NCBI RefSeq assembly: GCF_000189635.1
Contig: NW_002476288.1
Location: 1 to 64,000 of the forward strand
DNA from: Tetrahymena thermophila SB210
Lineage: Eukaryota; Ciliophora; Oligohymenophorea; Hymenostomatida; Tetrahymenidae
DNA length: 64,000 nucleotides
Direction of reading: 5' to 3'
Notes under the pieces: model-generated
Told to the model about the DNA's origin: nothing
The model's database searches: none
The model's input: the letters and a program-made list of their open reading frames with translations, nothing else
Shown here: positions 11,597-23,881 of the stretch, in pieces
How positions within the stretch are numbered: the first letter of the stretch is position 1
Layout: the number at the start of each line of letters is the position of its first letter
Translations under genes and position numbers: made by a program

Positions 11597-13479
11597 TTCT
11601 ACTTTCTTTCTTTCTTTAATTAATTATTTCTCTTCTTCTTTTTCTTCTATTTAAAATTAATTTGTTAACGTTGTAATTAATTTGTTGCAAAATAATTAAT
11701 CAGTATACAATAAATAAAAATTGAATGTCCGTCCAAAGCAGTCAATCATTCATTCATCAAAGTCAAATTGCTAGCATTTAAAACCTAATAATTAATTAAC
11801 ATTTAATTACGACCTATTGCAAATTTTGTTTATAAATCTTTATTGAAAAGTAATTCATTGAGTTATGCATTATTTTTATTATAATTTTTAACATTTCATG
11901 AAATAATAAACATAAGCAAAACATAAATATTGAAATATCTACCTATTTCAAAATTTAAAATACTTTTGATTTATTTCTGTTTATATAAATTAATTTGATT
12001 TATTTTTAACAAATTATATTTCAACAATTTAATTTTACATTTTATTTATTAGTAGGATACCAAAAACAATTAAAAAAAATCAATTTAAATAATTCAAAGA
12101 GTTAATAATTTTTAATATATTTTTAAAGTAGAATTTATATGCATAATAATTCTAATTATTACAATTATTTTTAAAATCAATTAAAGTTAATTGCAAAATA
12201 TTTTGAGAGAAATCAAAAATATCAAATGCTATTCTATTATAAAATAAATTTTTTAAAAAGAATTAAGGATTGTTAAATCTTATGATAAGGTTGATTCTAA
12301 ATATTTTGGTATTAAATAATAAAAAAAAATAAAGTAAAATAATTTTTTAATAAAACAATCTTGATTTAACTTAAATTTTATACTTTTTTGGATTAGAAAA
12401 TATTTAGTTGATTTAAATTTTTTTAAAAGGAATAATAACACGAATAAGTAAATAAAATATAGAATATCCTTTTCTTCTTATTTAGCTTATTCAATTTATT
12501 TGATTAAATATATCTGATTTTTAAGAATAAATATCTGCTTGAGTATTTGAATTGTTAGATAGATAGACACATTTATCTATTTTAAATTTTTTGAAAGGAG
12601 TTAAAATTCATTATGAAACCATCATTTAAAAATCTTGAGATAAAAATTCTGTATAATTTTTTTTTTAATTCTAATTTAGTATTTGTAAATTATTCAGAAA
12701 ATTACAAAATATTGAAAAGAATTAGGAAAGATTAATTTAGATTTACTTATTTGTTAAAGAAATGTAATTGCGGAAATGTATAGCATAAACATTAACTTTA
12801 ATTGTTCTCCGAAATAAATGATTGATAAAGGTATGAATAAATAGAAATTAGTAATAGTACTTGCTTTTATATTTAATTAAAATTTTATCCTTAAAAAATG
12901 TAAAATGCAAATAATAACAAAATTAATTAATTTAATTAAATGGAAAATATCTCGAAAAAAATAAAGGATTTTTGATAAATTCTATGAAAATCCATAAAAT
13001 AAAATTAAATAAAAATTGTTCATTTAAAAGTTAATCTTAGTACTTTAACCGTTAGTTAGTTTATTTTTTTTTGCCTCTTTGAGAATTTAAAAAAATTATT
13101 TTACGTTTAGAAATATCCAATAAAAAAAATAAAGAACTGAGGAACAATTTTGGAATAATTATAATGATTAATTAATTAATTTAATTTACAATCAAATGAA
13201 AAGTGAGTTTTTTAATAGTACTACGAAATCAGGAAAAACGATGAATTGATTAGATCAGAAAAGTGTTTAAATGATTTTGATTAAATAAAAAGTGTAATTA
13301 GAGTATTATAATTGAAATTCTAAATTTATTATAAAAGTTATAAAAATAACACTTGAACAAACAAAATTTCCCAGCAGGAGTCGAGTTCATAACAAGCTTT
13401 TCAAAATCTATCTTTACAATTTTTTATAATACTTATTAAACTTTATCTCAAAAAAAATTTTCCCATCCAAACAAAAAAA
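11597..13479. other. AT-rich intergenic region, 1.9 kb
   Basis: Lies between divergent genes and should hold both promoters. No frame, tRNA or clear repeat seen. A CTTT/CTTC-rich patch at 11600-11650 is the 5' leader of the minus-strand gene. Confidence 0.5.
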
Positions 13480-14142
13480 ATGAACGGAACTATTTTTGCT
13501 GTGAAAAATAACTGGCATAAAAATGGTATTTGGTGGTTCACCAAAATGCTCAATAAGGCTGTTGGTGAAGAAAGATATGATGCATTGAGATTAGCCAGAA
13601 GAACCTGGGGCATGAGATTCTATTATGCAAGATAACAGGTAATGTATGAAACTTTTGTTGATCACCCTGACCTTGCTAACTGGGTTGGTATGTATCCTAA
13701 AGTTGACTCATCTCATGGTTTCCCTTTCTACAGCACCTATGAAATGTACAGAGATTTCTAAGAAAACACCCTCAACTCCGATGGTGCCTTCGCTCAATGG
13801 ATCACATTGCTCTGCGGTATCTATTGTATTCATGAAATCTACACATACATGTTACCCTATTACTGGATATCTACTCCCTTGAAAAATGATGAATACTCCC
13901 GTTTGAGAATGAGAGATTACATCGCCTCTGCTGTCTTAGAAGAAATTTATGGTATTCAATATGGTGATTGGACTTGGCTCCCTCACGATTTCGCCTACAA
14001 CAGAATGAGAGGTATTTAGGGTTACATGCATCCTGATGATCCTAGAGCTATGTGCACTTCTACTTTTAATAGAAAATAAAAGTATAGAGAACACGAACTC
14101 GAAAGAGCTGGTGATTACCACCACATGACCTATCCTAAATGA
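13480..14142 (+). CDS. 220-aa Trp/Tyr-rich protein, probably abundant; function unknown
   Basis: One exon, 221 codons with TGA, starting in the strong context CAAAAAAAAATG. Codon use differs from its neighbours: many CTC, GGT, ACC, TTC and AAC and few TAA/TAG Gln codons, the pattern of highly expressed ciliate genes. The N-terminus is basic and aromatic (KNNWHKNGIWWFTKML, then RLARRTWGMRFYYARQ). Residues 106-130 (QWITLLCGIYCIHEIYTYM) may be a membrane helix. The C-terminus is hydrophilic and His-rich (DYHHMTYPK). The basic aromatic N-terminus and expression signature would suit one of the many ciliate-specific subunits of mitochondrial respiratory complexes, but this is inference and I cannot name one. 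Confidence 0.85.
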
Positions 14143-16024
14143 AAAAAAGATTTGGAATTTAAAAAAAACAAAATATTTCATTTAGACAGCTTTCCGAGAG
14201 TACCTTTTAAATCAATAAAAACAGCATCGATCAAAAAAGACTTTTTATTAATTAGCTTTAAAAAACTATAATCAATATTAATGATAATAATATATCTCTC
14301 ACTTTTTAAAGATATTACTTTTATTCACTATTCTATATTCTTCAATTACAAACATGTTTATACCACCTCTACTTACATGTGCATTTTATTTACTTATTTA
14401 CTTCATTTTTATTAAATTTAAAAGTCTTTTTAAACAAAAATAAATAATATCTAGTTTTTCCTTCTCATCATTTAACTATCTTATTTTACTCATTTATAAT
14501 AGATTCTAATCTTTCTAAGAATATCAATTTGACAAATTACCAAAAAAAAAATTAAGCAGTTTATTTATTTTTAAATAATAATGAAAAAATTTTTGTTTCC
14601 TCTAAATTTTTTGTAAATTCTCTGGATTATTCATGTTAAAAATAATAAGATTGATTGTTTATTTTAAATATATATATTTATATCTTTTTCAATTTGCTAT
14701 TATTTAATAATAAAAAGTACATATATTTTTATAAATTAATTAGTTAGTTGATTGTTTAGTTAACGAGCTAATTAATCAATTTGTTATCTAGCTAGGAAGC
14801 ATTAGTAACAAAACAAAAAATTACCTAATAATCTATGTTGAAGTTAAACATTTAAGATTATATTTAAATTTTAATCTATCACTACATTTTATTGGTATTC
14901 AACTTTTTTATTTTCAAATGTTAGTTTGCTCAAAGTCATTTGTAGATTCGAATAAAGAAGTAATATAAATATCTATTTACCATATTTTATAATAATTGCC
15001 AATAATCTAAATGATACAATATAAAGTAAATACTTCAAATTTCTAAAAATATTTTTATTACTTTTATAAAAAACTAATGGACATCTTTCATAATAACCGC
15101 ATTAAATTTAAACTGTTGCTTACTTTTCCATAATGTAAAAAACTTAATCATTTAATTTTTTTTAAAAACTTTTGATATTATTTTCTGTTTGCAATTTTTT
15201 TGGCGAAGAAAAGCAATACTTCACAGGATAAGCTAAATAAGTAATTAATTGATTATTTATTTATTTATAATTTGAAATATCAATTAAATAATTTAAATAT
15301 GAAAAGGAAAAGCTTTATTTGATAATAAATAATCATTTTAAATTGCTCTATTTCTAACCATTTAAAATAAGAAATGATATAAAATATTAATAAAGAAAAA
15401 TAACTATTTAGAAAAGCTCAGTAAATGCATTGTAATTTTATCATCTTTATTTGAATTGTTCATTGAAAAAATAGTTTATTTGCATTTAAAGTAAATTTTA
15501 TTTTAAATAAAATAGTAAAAATAATTATTAAAGAACAAATTATAAAATTCTATGTACATTTTTTATATTAACTAAAAATAGAAATAAGGAAGAAAGAAAT
15601 TTCAGATTTTGAGAATTTTTTTATAATAAAAAAGACACAGAAATAAATTTCACTTAAAAATTAAGATTAAATAATTAAATTAATTCAATTATAAAATATC
15701 TTTTTTATATTTATTTCCTAGTTTAAAGATCTAAAAAATAAAATATTAAAAAATACTTTTTATTGAAAATAAGAATTATAAAATAAAAGATTTGTTTTTA
15801 AACAATAAAATTAAATAATTGTATCTATTATGCTTGCTAATCGAAATATTTTTTATCAAATAATCAATTGATAAATAAACAAATTTTATTTAATGAATAC
15901 ATAAAATAATTTATTTATAAAATAATCATATATTTCAATCAAATTACTCATTTTTATTTAGAATATAAAATTTATAGTTTTGATAAAAGAACATACATCA
16001 CTTAGTTTTATAATAAAAAAAAAG
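14143..16024. other. AT-rich intergenic region, 1.9 kb
   Basis: No gene, RNA or notable repeat seen. It is the 3' side of the 220-aa gene and of the tRNA-Asn. Confidence 0.5.
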
Positions 16025-16098
16025 CGCTCGATGTAGGGATCGAACCTACGACCTTGCGGTTAACAGCCGCATGCTCTAACCAGCTGAGCTAATCGAGC
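16025..16098 (-). tRNA. tRNA-Asn (anticodon GTT)
   Basis: Read on the minus strand. The acceptor GCTCGAT pairs perfectly with ATCGAGC, the D-arm holds AGCTCAGCTGGTTAGAGC, the anticodon stem-loop is GCGG-CTGTTAA-CCGC (GTT) and the T-arm is GTAGG-TTCGATC-CCTAC. The discriminator is G. A T-run follows on the minus strand (A-run at 16014-16023). Confidence 0.96.
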
Positions 16099-16672
16099 TT
16101 AATAACTCTTTTAATTAAATATGTAAGTTCACTCATTCTCACTCACTTTTCAAAATAATCTATTATAAAAATTCTGACAACTGAAAAATATAATTTAAAA
16201 AAAAAAACTTTTCCAAAAATAATAAAGCCATATTATTACTTTAGAAAGGCTTAAGTCTATAATAAGATTATTGAAGTTCTATCTATATTTTATCTTAACA
16301 CACTGTTAACTTAAGTTAATCAAACAATAGATTCTCTAAAAATAAATAATTAACTTAAGATTAATTAAACCTTAGAAATTCATATTAAATTCATATCCCA
16401 AGTTAATTAATTTAAAATTGCGAAATTATTTAATTATTAGATAAACTAAAAACAAAAACAAAAAATAATTTTGAAACGTTTAAATTAAAATAATGCTTCA
16501 TTAATTTTAAGCAATTCAAAAGGTTTTAAAATGAAAAAAATGTTAAAATAGTCAAAAAATAAAATTTTTTTTTGTTTAATTTTAGGTTATTTTAGTTAAA
16601 GTTTAATAATAAATAAATATTTTGAATACAATTAAGTCTTTTATAATTCTTTTAAATTATTATCTATTTTAA
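16099..16672. other. AT-rich spacer
   Basis: No gene seen. I looked here on the minus strand for the missing C-lobe exons of the kinase gene at 16673-17424 (DFG, APE motifs) and found none. Confidence 0.5.
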
Positions 16673-17424
16673 TCAGATTTTTAGAAGGGGGAAAGATTAA
16701 ATTAACTTACAATATATTTTATTTGTTTGTTTGAAAGATTTCTTAATCAAATGGTTTAAAAATTAAATAAAATTTGAAATAACATTAAAAATTAATTTAC
16801 ATAGAATAAAGCATTTTTCTTAGCTATCGTAAAGGATATTCTCTGGTTTAACATCAGAATGAATTAAATTTTTTTCCTAAATTTTTTAAAAGACTGTTGA
16901 CATTTGAATAGCAAAACCAATTATTTAGTTGAGTGGTAGTGTTATTTTTTTCTAATAAAAGAAGTTTTTCATTATGTCTTTCAAACTACCTAAAAATTAA
17001 TATTTTTTAAAGATAGATATGAAATAAATAAATATGAATTTTTACACAAATATCTTTTAGTAATCTGATAGTATATCGATTTTGTTTCATTTAAAAAATT
17101 TTCGATAGATTTAAAAACATAAGGAGTATCCTTTAATAATATCAGGATATCTTCTTCTTCTTTGATTTTTTCTAAATTAACTCTGCTACATTTGACAGCT
17201 ACTATTTCTTCTTTGTACTTAGCCTCAAAAACACATCCAAAACTACCTTATGAAATGAATGATGTTAAGTATATCTCTTTCTTTTGAAGCTCATTATAAA
17301 TCGATATTAGATCCTTTGTATCAAACATACTCTCCTTATGTTTCTATTAGTTTTACTCAAAAATTCTTTGAAATTTGTATACAGGTGCCTAATATTTAAG
17401 CTAAATGTCTTGTTACTATTCCAT
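16673..17424 (-). pseudogene. truncated protein kinase gene (N-lobe and catalytic loop only)
   Basis: Exons 17424-17046 and 16989-16673 join in phase to 231 codons and TGA. The N-terminus (MEQQQDIQ) resembles the short Gln-rich start of ciliate LRR-kinases. The glycine loop is ISQGSFGCVFEA, the ATP-binding lysine lies in VAVKC, and the catalytic loop is HSDVKPENI, with S for the usual R of HRD. The frame then reads CFILCKLI, exactly what normally precedes D-F-G, but continues FNV into AT-rich, intron-like sequence. DFG, the activation segment, APE and the rest of the C-lobe are absent. Without DFG magnesium the protein should not be active. It sits on the strand opposite the LRR arrays that begin 1.8 kb away, while in related Tetrahymena proteins kinase and LRRs occur in one chain. 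A rearrangement that separated them is a reasonable inference. Confidence 0.7.
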
Positions 17425-17944
17425 TATTAGTAATCTAATAAAAAAAATAATTATAATATTTAACAATTAAGAATTATTATTATTTTTTTAATTTGAATAA
17501 TATATTTTATTTTATAACGAAATCTATTTTTATTTACCTTTATTTTCTTTCAATTAGTTTCTTTTTTTTTTTTTCTTAATAAAATAAATTATTAAAATTT
17601 GTAATTAAAAAAGTAAGAATAAAAGTTGTTTGTTAGTGAGTGATTTTTTTTCTTTTGTTTATTAATTAGAAAAAACAATAAATCTATCTAAAAATAATTT
17701 GTTTATGATCTTCAGATAATTTAAATACACTCCCAATCTTTAATACTTAAGGTTCAAAATTATACTTTTAACCTTTTTTATCTCATTGAAAAGAACAAAT
17801 CATTTAGAGATAAGATTTAAATGGGTGGCCAAATGAGTGACTTGGTAAAGGTGGTTAAATACAGAATATAGACAGGTGACCAAAAAAGGATTAAAAAACA
17901 AAAATTTTTTAAGGTGACCTTTAAAAAACTTTGGTACTTAACAA
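17425..17944. other. AT-rich spacer
   Basis: Upstream of the kinase fragment (minus strand). A patch at 17818-17960 is richer in G (GGGTGGCCAAATGAGTGAC, ACAGGTGACC), but it carries no convincing frame. Confidence 0.4.
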
Positions 17945-19190
17945 CTGGATTTTTTTCAAAAATGACTAAATAAATAACTGGCCATCTCTAATTCCTACTA
18001 TATATTTAAGTATATGTTTTAAATACAAATATTAAATTTAAATAGAAATTGTTAAATTAATTTTTCTGTGATATCTCTTCATAAAACCAAATATATAAAT
18101 TAATATTTGATAATTAATTAATTATTATATTTATTTGTTTTTTTTATCCATTTAAAATTAATTAAATTTCATAAATTCCTATTCAATATTTTTGAAAAAA
18201 ATAATAAATGATATAATAGATTAAAAAATATAACTAATTAGAAGAAGTAATTATTAATTTTTTTATTAATATCCTTTAAATTTATATAAATTAATAAAAA
18301 AAGTTTTTAAACTCTTCACTTTTATCTCATTAGGTTCTTCATATTGATCTGAAGTATAATTAATTAAAAAAATTACTTTTATTATTATTAATAATTTTTG
18401 TACATTTAATTTTCAATTTATTTAAATAAATAATTTTTATAAAAGAAATTATCATCATTATTTTTGATTTTCAAAAACAAAAATTTTTAGCTATTTTAAC
18501 TTAATTTTCATTTCAATTTTTAATTTTTTATTATTTGATATTTTTTCTTCATTTTTTGCTATTAAAACTTACACTTAATAAAAGCAGTTTATTAATTTTG
18601 GATTGCAATATTTTTAATTATAAAAGTTAATTTAAAACATTAAAAATCTTTTAATTTATTTGATTTATTTTCCTTTTTCTTTTTATTATGATTTGTTATT
18701 TTTTCATTCTTTGTTAATTTTATTAATTATTAATTAAACTTATTATTTCATATTTTTTCTCCATTTTTCCCTCCTAATTAACTAGAATAAAATGCCTATT
18801 TAATTTATAAAAGACGAAATGTAATTTATATTAATAACATTATAAATAAAGCTAAATTAGCTTAAAGCAGCTTTATTTTTGAGTTTTTAAAAAGTTTTAA
18901 ATTCACAAAATGTAAAATTTGAAATAATATATATCGTATATTCTTAAAATATATCATTTTTTTGAAAACCTAGGATGGAAAAAAATTCATAATTATTTTT
19001 GAAATTGAGGTCGCTCAGAATTTGAAATTTTTGATTTGCACCATACCCCCCCATTTTACTATATATGTTCTTTCTTTGTTTATTTAGCTCATCATTTTGT
19101 TTTCAACTTTTGCTTTTATTATTAATATTCCATATTTTTTCTTCATTTTTTCCTTCTAATTAACTATTTAATGATATATCTTTTCTTCAA
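17945..19190 (+). repeat. 5' flank module of LRR genes, copy 1
   Basis: Shares long stretches with 22482-23260 and 61030-61990, for example TTTTTCTGTGATATCTC, TTAGAAGAAGTAATTATTAA, CACTTTTATCTCATTAGGTT and CCTAGGATGGAAAAAAATTC. At 18540-18780 it includes a decayed LRR unit: ACTTACACTTAATAAAAGCA corresponds to the end of a repeat exon and is followed by intron-like sequence (ATTTTGGATTGCAATATTTT). No start exon could be fixed here, so the N-termini of genes A, B and E are unknown. Confidence 0.75.
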
Positions 19191-19201
19191 TATTTAAAAA
19201 G

Positions 19202-22002
19202 TGAAAATTATATTGGTGCAATGGGTGCATCAGGCTTAGGTTCTGCTTTAGCAAATTGCACTAATCTCTCAAATTTGACACTTAATCTTCGGTAAAAAAG
19301 TTTATTTGTTTTGGATTGTGATATTTTAAATTATAAAAACTAATTTAAAACAATAAAGCTCTTTTTTCTTTTTCTTTTTATTGTGCTTGCTTTTTTTTGT
19401 TCCTTCTTTGTTAATTTAAGCTCATCATTTTATTTTCAACTTTTGCTTTTATTATTAATTAATTAATCTTATTATTTCATATTTTTTCTTCGTTATTTCC
19501 TACTAATTAACTATTTAATGATAAATTTTTTCTTCAATATTTAAAAAGTTAAAATTATATTGGTGCAATGGGTGCATCAGGCTTAGGTTCCGCTTTAGAA
19601 AATTGCATTAATCTCTCAAATTTGACACTTGATCTTCGGTAAAACAGTTTATTTGTTTTGGATTGTGAAATTTTAAATTTATAAAAACTAATTAAAAACA
19701 ATAAAGCTCTTTTTTCTTTTTATTCTGTTTGCTTTTTATTGTTCTTTCTTTGTTAATTTAGCTCATCATTTTATTTTCAACTTTTGCTTTTATTATCAAT
19801 TAATTAATCCTATTACTTCATATTTTTTCTTCATTTTTTCCTTCTAATTAACTATTTAATGATATATTTTTTCTTCAATATTTAAAAAGTTGGAATAAAA
19901 TTGGTGCAATGGGTGCATCAGGTTTAGGTTCTGCTTTATCAAATTGCATTAATCTCTCAAATTTGACACTTGATCTTCGGTAAAACAGTTTATTTGTTTT
20001 GGATTGTGATATTTTAAATTATAAAAATTAATTAAAAACAATAAAGCTCTTTTTTCTTTTAATTCTGTTAGCTTTTTTTTGTTCTTTCATTGTTAATTTA
20101 GCTCATCATTTTATTTTAAGCTTTTGCTTTTATTATTAATTAATTAATCTTATTACTTCATATTTTTTCTTCATTTTTTCCTTCTAATTAACTATTTATA
20201 ATATATCTTTTCTTCAATATTTAAAAAGAAACAATTAAATTGGTGCAATGGGTGTATCAGGCTTAGGTTCTGCTTTAGCAAATTGCATTAATCTCTCAAA
20301 TTTGACACTTCACCTTGGGTAAAAACAGTTTATTTGTTTTGGATTGTGTTATTTTAAATTATAAAAACTAATTAAAAACAGTAAAGCTCTTTTTTCTTTT
20401 TCTTTTTATTGTGCTTGCTTTTTTTTGTTCTTTCTTTTTTAATTTAGTTCATCATTTTATTTTTAACTTTTGTTTTTATTATTAACTAATTAATCTTATT
20501 ATTTCATATTTTTTCTACATTTTTTCCTTCTAATTAACTATTTAATGATATATTTTTTCTTCAATATTTAAATAGTAACAATAAAATTGGTGATGAAGGT
20601 GCATCAGGCTTAAGTTCTGCTTTAGCAAATTGCATTAATCTCTCAAATTTGACACTTGATCTTCGGTAAAACAGTTTATTTGTTTTGGATTGTGATATTT
20701 TAAATTATAAAAATTAATTAAAAACAATAAAGCTCTTTTTTCTTTTTCTTTTTATTGTGCTTGCTTTGTTTTTGCTCTTTCTTTGTTAATTTAGCTCATT
20801 GTTTTATTTTTAATTTGTCCTTTTATTATTTATTAATTAATCTTATTATTTCATATTATTTCTTCATTTTTTCTTTCTAATTAACTATTTAATGGTATAT
20901 TTTTTCTTCAATATTTAAAAAGTGGGAATTTAATTGGTGCAATGGGTGCATCAGGCTTAGGTTCAGCTTTGGCAAATTGCATTAATCTCTCAAATTTGAC
21001 ACTTTACCTTTAGTAAAAACAGTTTATTTGTTTTGGATTGTGAAATTTTTAATTATAAAAACTAATTAAAAACAATAAAGCTCTTTTTTCTTTTTCTTTT
21101 TATTGTGCTTGCTTTTTTTTGTTCTTTTTTTTTTAATTTATTTCATCATTTTATTTTGAACTTTTGCTTTTATTAATAATTAATTAATCTTATTATTTCA
21201 TATTTTTTCTTAATTTTTTCCTTCTAATTAACTATTTAATGATATATTTTTTGTTCAATATTTAAAAAGAAACAATTAAATTGATGCAATGGGTGCATCA
21301 GGCTTAGGTTCTGCTTTAGCAAATTGCATTAATCTCTCAAATTTGACACTTAATCTAGAGTAAAAACATTTTTTTTGTTTTGGATTGTGTTATTTTAAAT
21401 TATAAAAACTAATTAAAAACAGTAAAGCTCTTTTTTCTTTTTCTTTTTATTGTGCTTGCTTTTTTTTGTTCTTTCTTTTTTAATTTAGTTCATCATTTTA
21501 TTTTTAACTTTTGTTTTTATTATTAACTAATTAATCTTATTATTTCATATTTTTTCTTCATTTTTTCCTTCTAATTAGCTATTTAATGATATATTCTTTC
21601 TTCAATATTTAAAAAGTGAAAATTAAATTGATGATGAAGATGCATCAGGCTTAGGTACTGCTTTAGCAAATTGCATTAATCTCTCAAATTTGACACTTGA
21701 TCTTCGGTAAAAACAGTTTATTTGTTTTGGATTGTGATATTTTAAATTATAAAAACTAATTAAAAACAATAAAGCTTTTTGAATTTATTTGATAGCTTTT
21801 ATTTGATTTATTTTTTTTTCTTTTTCATTCCAAACTAATATTATTTTATTTATTAAAAGAATAATTTTTAATTTATAAGTTTATTAAAAAATTTACACAA
21901 ATTTATTATAAAAGTTTTAGCAAAATGAATGAATCATAAAAATTCAAAATATTAAGCAAGTATCTTAAATCAAAAAGATTAGTTGTCTTTAATTTCTAAT
22001 GA
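19202..22002 (+). CDS. LRR gene A: eight single-repeat exons plus terminal exon
   Basis: Repeat exons: 19202-19291, 19549-19638, 19890-19979, 20229-20318, 20576-20665, 20923-21012, 21270-21359, 21617-21706. Terminal exon: 21915-22002, ending in TGA. Each internal exon is exactly 90 nt, starts on codon base 3 and ends on base 2, and encodes one 30-residue LRR of the form NxIGAMGASGLGSALANC, then NLSNLTLxL. The tail reads SKMNESQKFKILSKYLK, then RLVVF. Donors are GTAAAA, acceptors TTTAAAAAG or AAATAG. The exons are almost identical and the introns are as similar as the exons, so exon plus intron was copied as a unit of about 345 bp. The 5' exon was not found, so about 269 residues are modelled. 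Role: LRRs of this type make curved binding surfaces; the partner is unknown. Confidence 0.75.
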
Positions 22003-22481
22003 TAAACAACTGGTGAAAAAAGGATGAATAAATATAAAATGTTTGAATAATATTATATATTTTATTATTTAATATTTTGAAAAAGTGTTTTTAACCTAAA
22101 ATTTAAATAGATAGATATATAGATTTTATTATTGATTTTATATTTATTGATATCACTCATATTTCTGTAAGTAAATAAATTATTTATAAAAAATTAAAAA
22201 ATTTAATTAACTTAAATAAATTTCCTCTTAAGCAAACTCCCCGGTTTCTCCAAAAATGATCAAATAATTTGAAACTTATAGTGTTATATTATATATTATT
22301 AAATTATATAGATGCTAAGCTTTTATATGCCAGTTATATTTTAATCTTAAATATTATTCATCAATTATATTTCTATCATTTTTTTATTTATCATGATTAA
22401 TTAATTAGATACCATGATTTAAGTAAAATCTCAGGGAGTAATTAAATTTTACTTTTTATTTAAATTTTTGTGGTTATTAGC
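22003..22481 (+). repeat. 3' flank of LRR gene A, duplicated after gene B
   Basis: Matches 28158-28615 closely (shared TTTGAATAATATTAT, AGCAAACT, CGGTTTCTCCAAAAATGATC, GATACCATGATTTAAGTAAA). It shows that genes A and B were duplicated together with their downstream sequence. Confidence 0.8.
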
Positions 22482-23260
22482 TAGATTTTTTTCAAATATG
22501 ACTAAATAAATAACTGGTCCTCTAATTCCTACTATATATATATTTAAATATGTTTTAAATACAAATATTAAATTTAAATTGTGAATGTTAAATTAATTTT
22601 TCTGTGATATCTTTTCATAAAAAAATTTAAAAAATTAATATTTGATAATTAATTAGTTATTATTATGTTTATTTGTTCTTTTTATGCATTTTATAATTAA
22701 TAATTAAATTTCATAAATTGCTATTCAATATTTTGAAGAAAAAAAATGATATAATAGATTAAATATTACTACGAATTAGAAGAAGTAATTATTAATTTTT
22801 TTATTAATAACCATTCAATTTATATAAATTAATAAAAAAAGTTTGTAAGCTCTTCACTTTTATCTCATTAGGTTCTCCATATTGATCTGTATAAATAATT
22901 TATAAAATGACTTTTATTATTATTAATATTTTTTTTACATTTAATTTTCAATTTATTTAACTGGAGTAAAATGCCTATTTAATTTATAAAAGGCAAAATG
23001 TAATATATTTTAATAACATAATAAAAAAAGTTAAATTAGCTTAAAGCATTTTATTTTTGAGTTTTTAGAAAGCTTTAAACTCACAAAATGTAAAATTTGA
23101 AATAATATATACATACATTATATTCTAAAAACATATCATTTTTTTTGAAAAAATAAATTTTGAAAACCTAGGATGGAAAAAAATTCATAAAGAATATTTA
23201 AAATTTTAATTTTATACGTAAAAACTGGTAAAAAAACTCTCTTTTTGTAAGTTTCTATGG
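22482..23260 (+). repeat. 5' flank module of LRR genes, copy 2 (internally deleted)
   Basis: Same module as 17945-19190, but it lacks about 360 bp that copies 1 and 3 have. The sequence jumps near 22960 from CAATTTATTTAA directly to CTGGAGTAAAATGCC. The deletion removes the decayed LRR unit. Confidence 0.75.
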
Positions 23261-23307
23261 CAACTTACTCTATTTAATGATATATTTTTTCTTCAATATT
23301 AAAAAAG

Positions 23308-23845
23308 TGAAGATTAAATTGGTGATGAAGGTGCATCAAGCTTAGGTTCTGCTTTAGCAAATTGCATTAATCTCTCAAATTTGACACTTAAACTTTGGTA
23401 AAAATATTATTTGTTTTGGATTGTGATATTTTTAATTATAAAAACTAATTAAAAACAATAAAACTCTTTTTTCTTTTTCTTTTTATTGTGCTTGCTTTTT
23501 TTTAGTTCTTTCTTTGTTAATTTAGCTCATCATATTATTATCAACTTTTGCTTATTATTAACTAATAAATCTTATTATTTTATATTTTTTCTTCATTTTT
23601 TCCTTCTAATAACTATAATATATTTTTTCTTCAATATTTAAAAAGTTACAATTAAATTGGTGCAATAGGTGTTTCAGACTTAGGTTCTGCTTTAGCAAAT
23701 TGCATTAATCTCTCAAATTTGACACTTGATCTAGAGTAAAAACAGTTTATTTGTTTTGGATTGTGATATTTTTAATTATAAAACTAATTAAAAAAAATAA
23801 AGCTCATTTTTCTTTTTCTTTTTATTGTGCTTGCTTATTTTTTGT

Positions 23846-23881
<36 letters not shown>

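Noticed and set aside
13646..14181. Other open frames over the 220-aa gene, on both strands
   Set aside because: They overlap the frame that is open for 220 codons with strong codon bias once TAA/TAG are read as Gln.
18960..19020. Possible start exon of gene A at the ATG in CCTAGGATGGAAAAAAATTC
   Set aside because: The ATG is lost in copy 3 and the following codons do not stay open to a shared donor in the copies, so it is not supported as a start.
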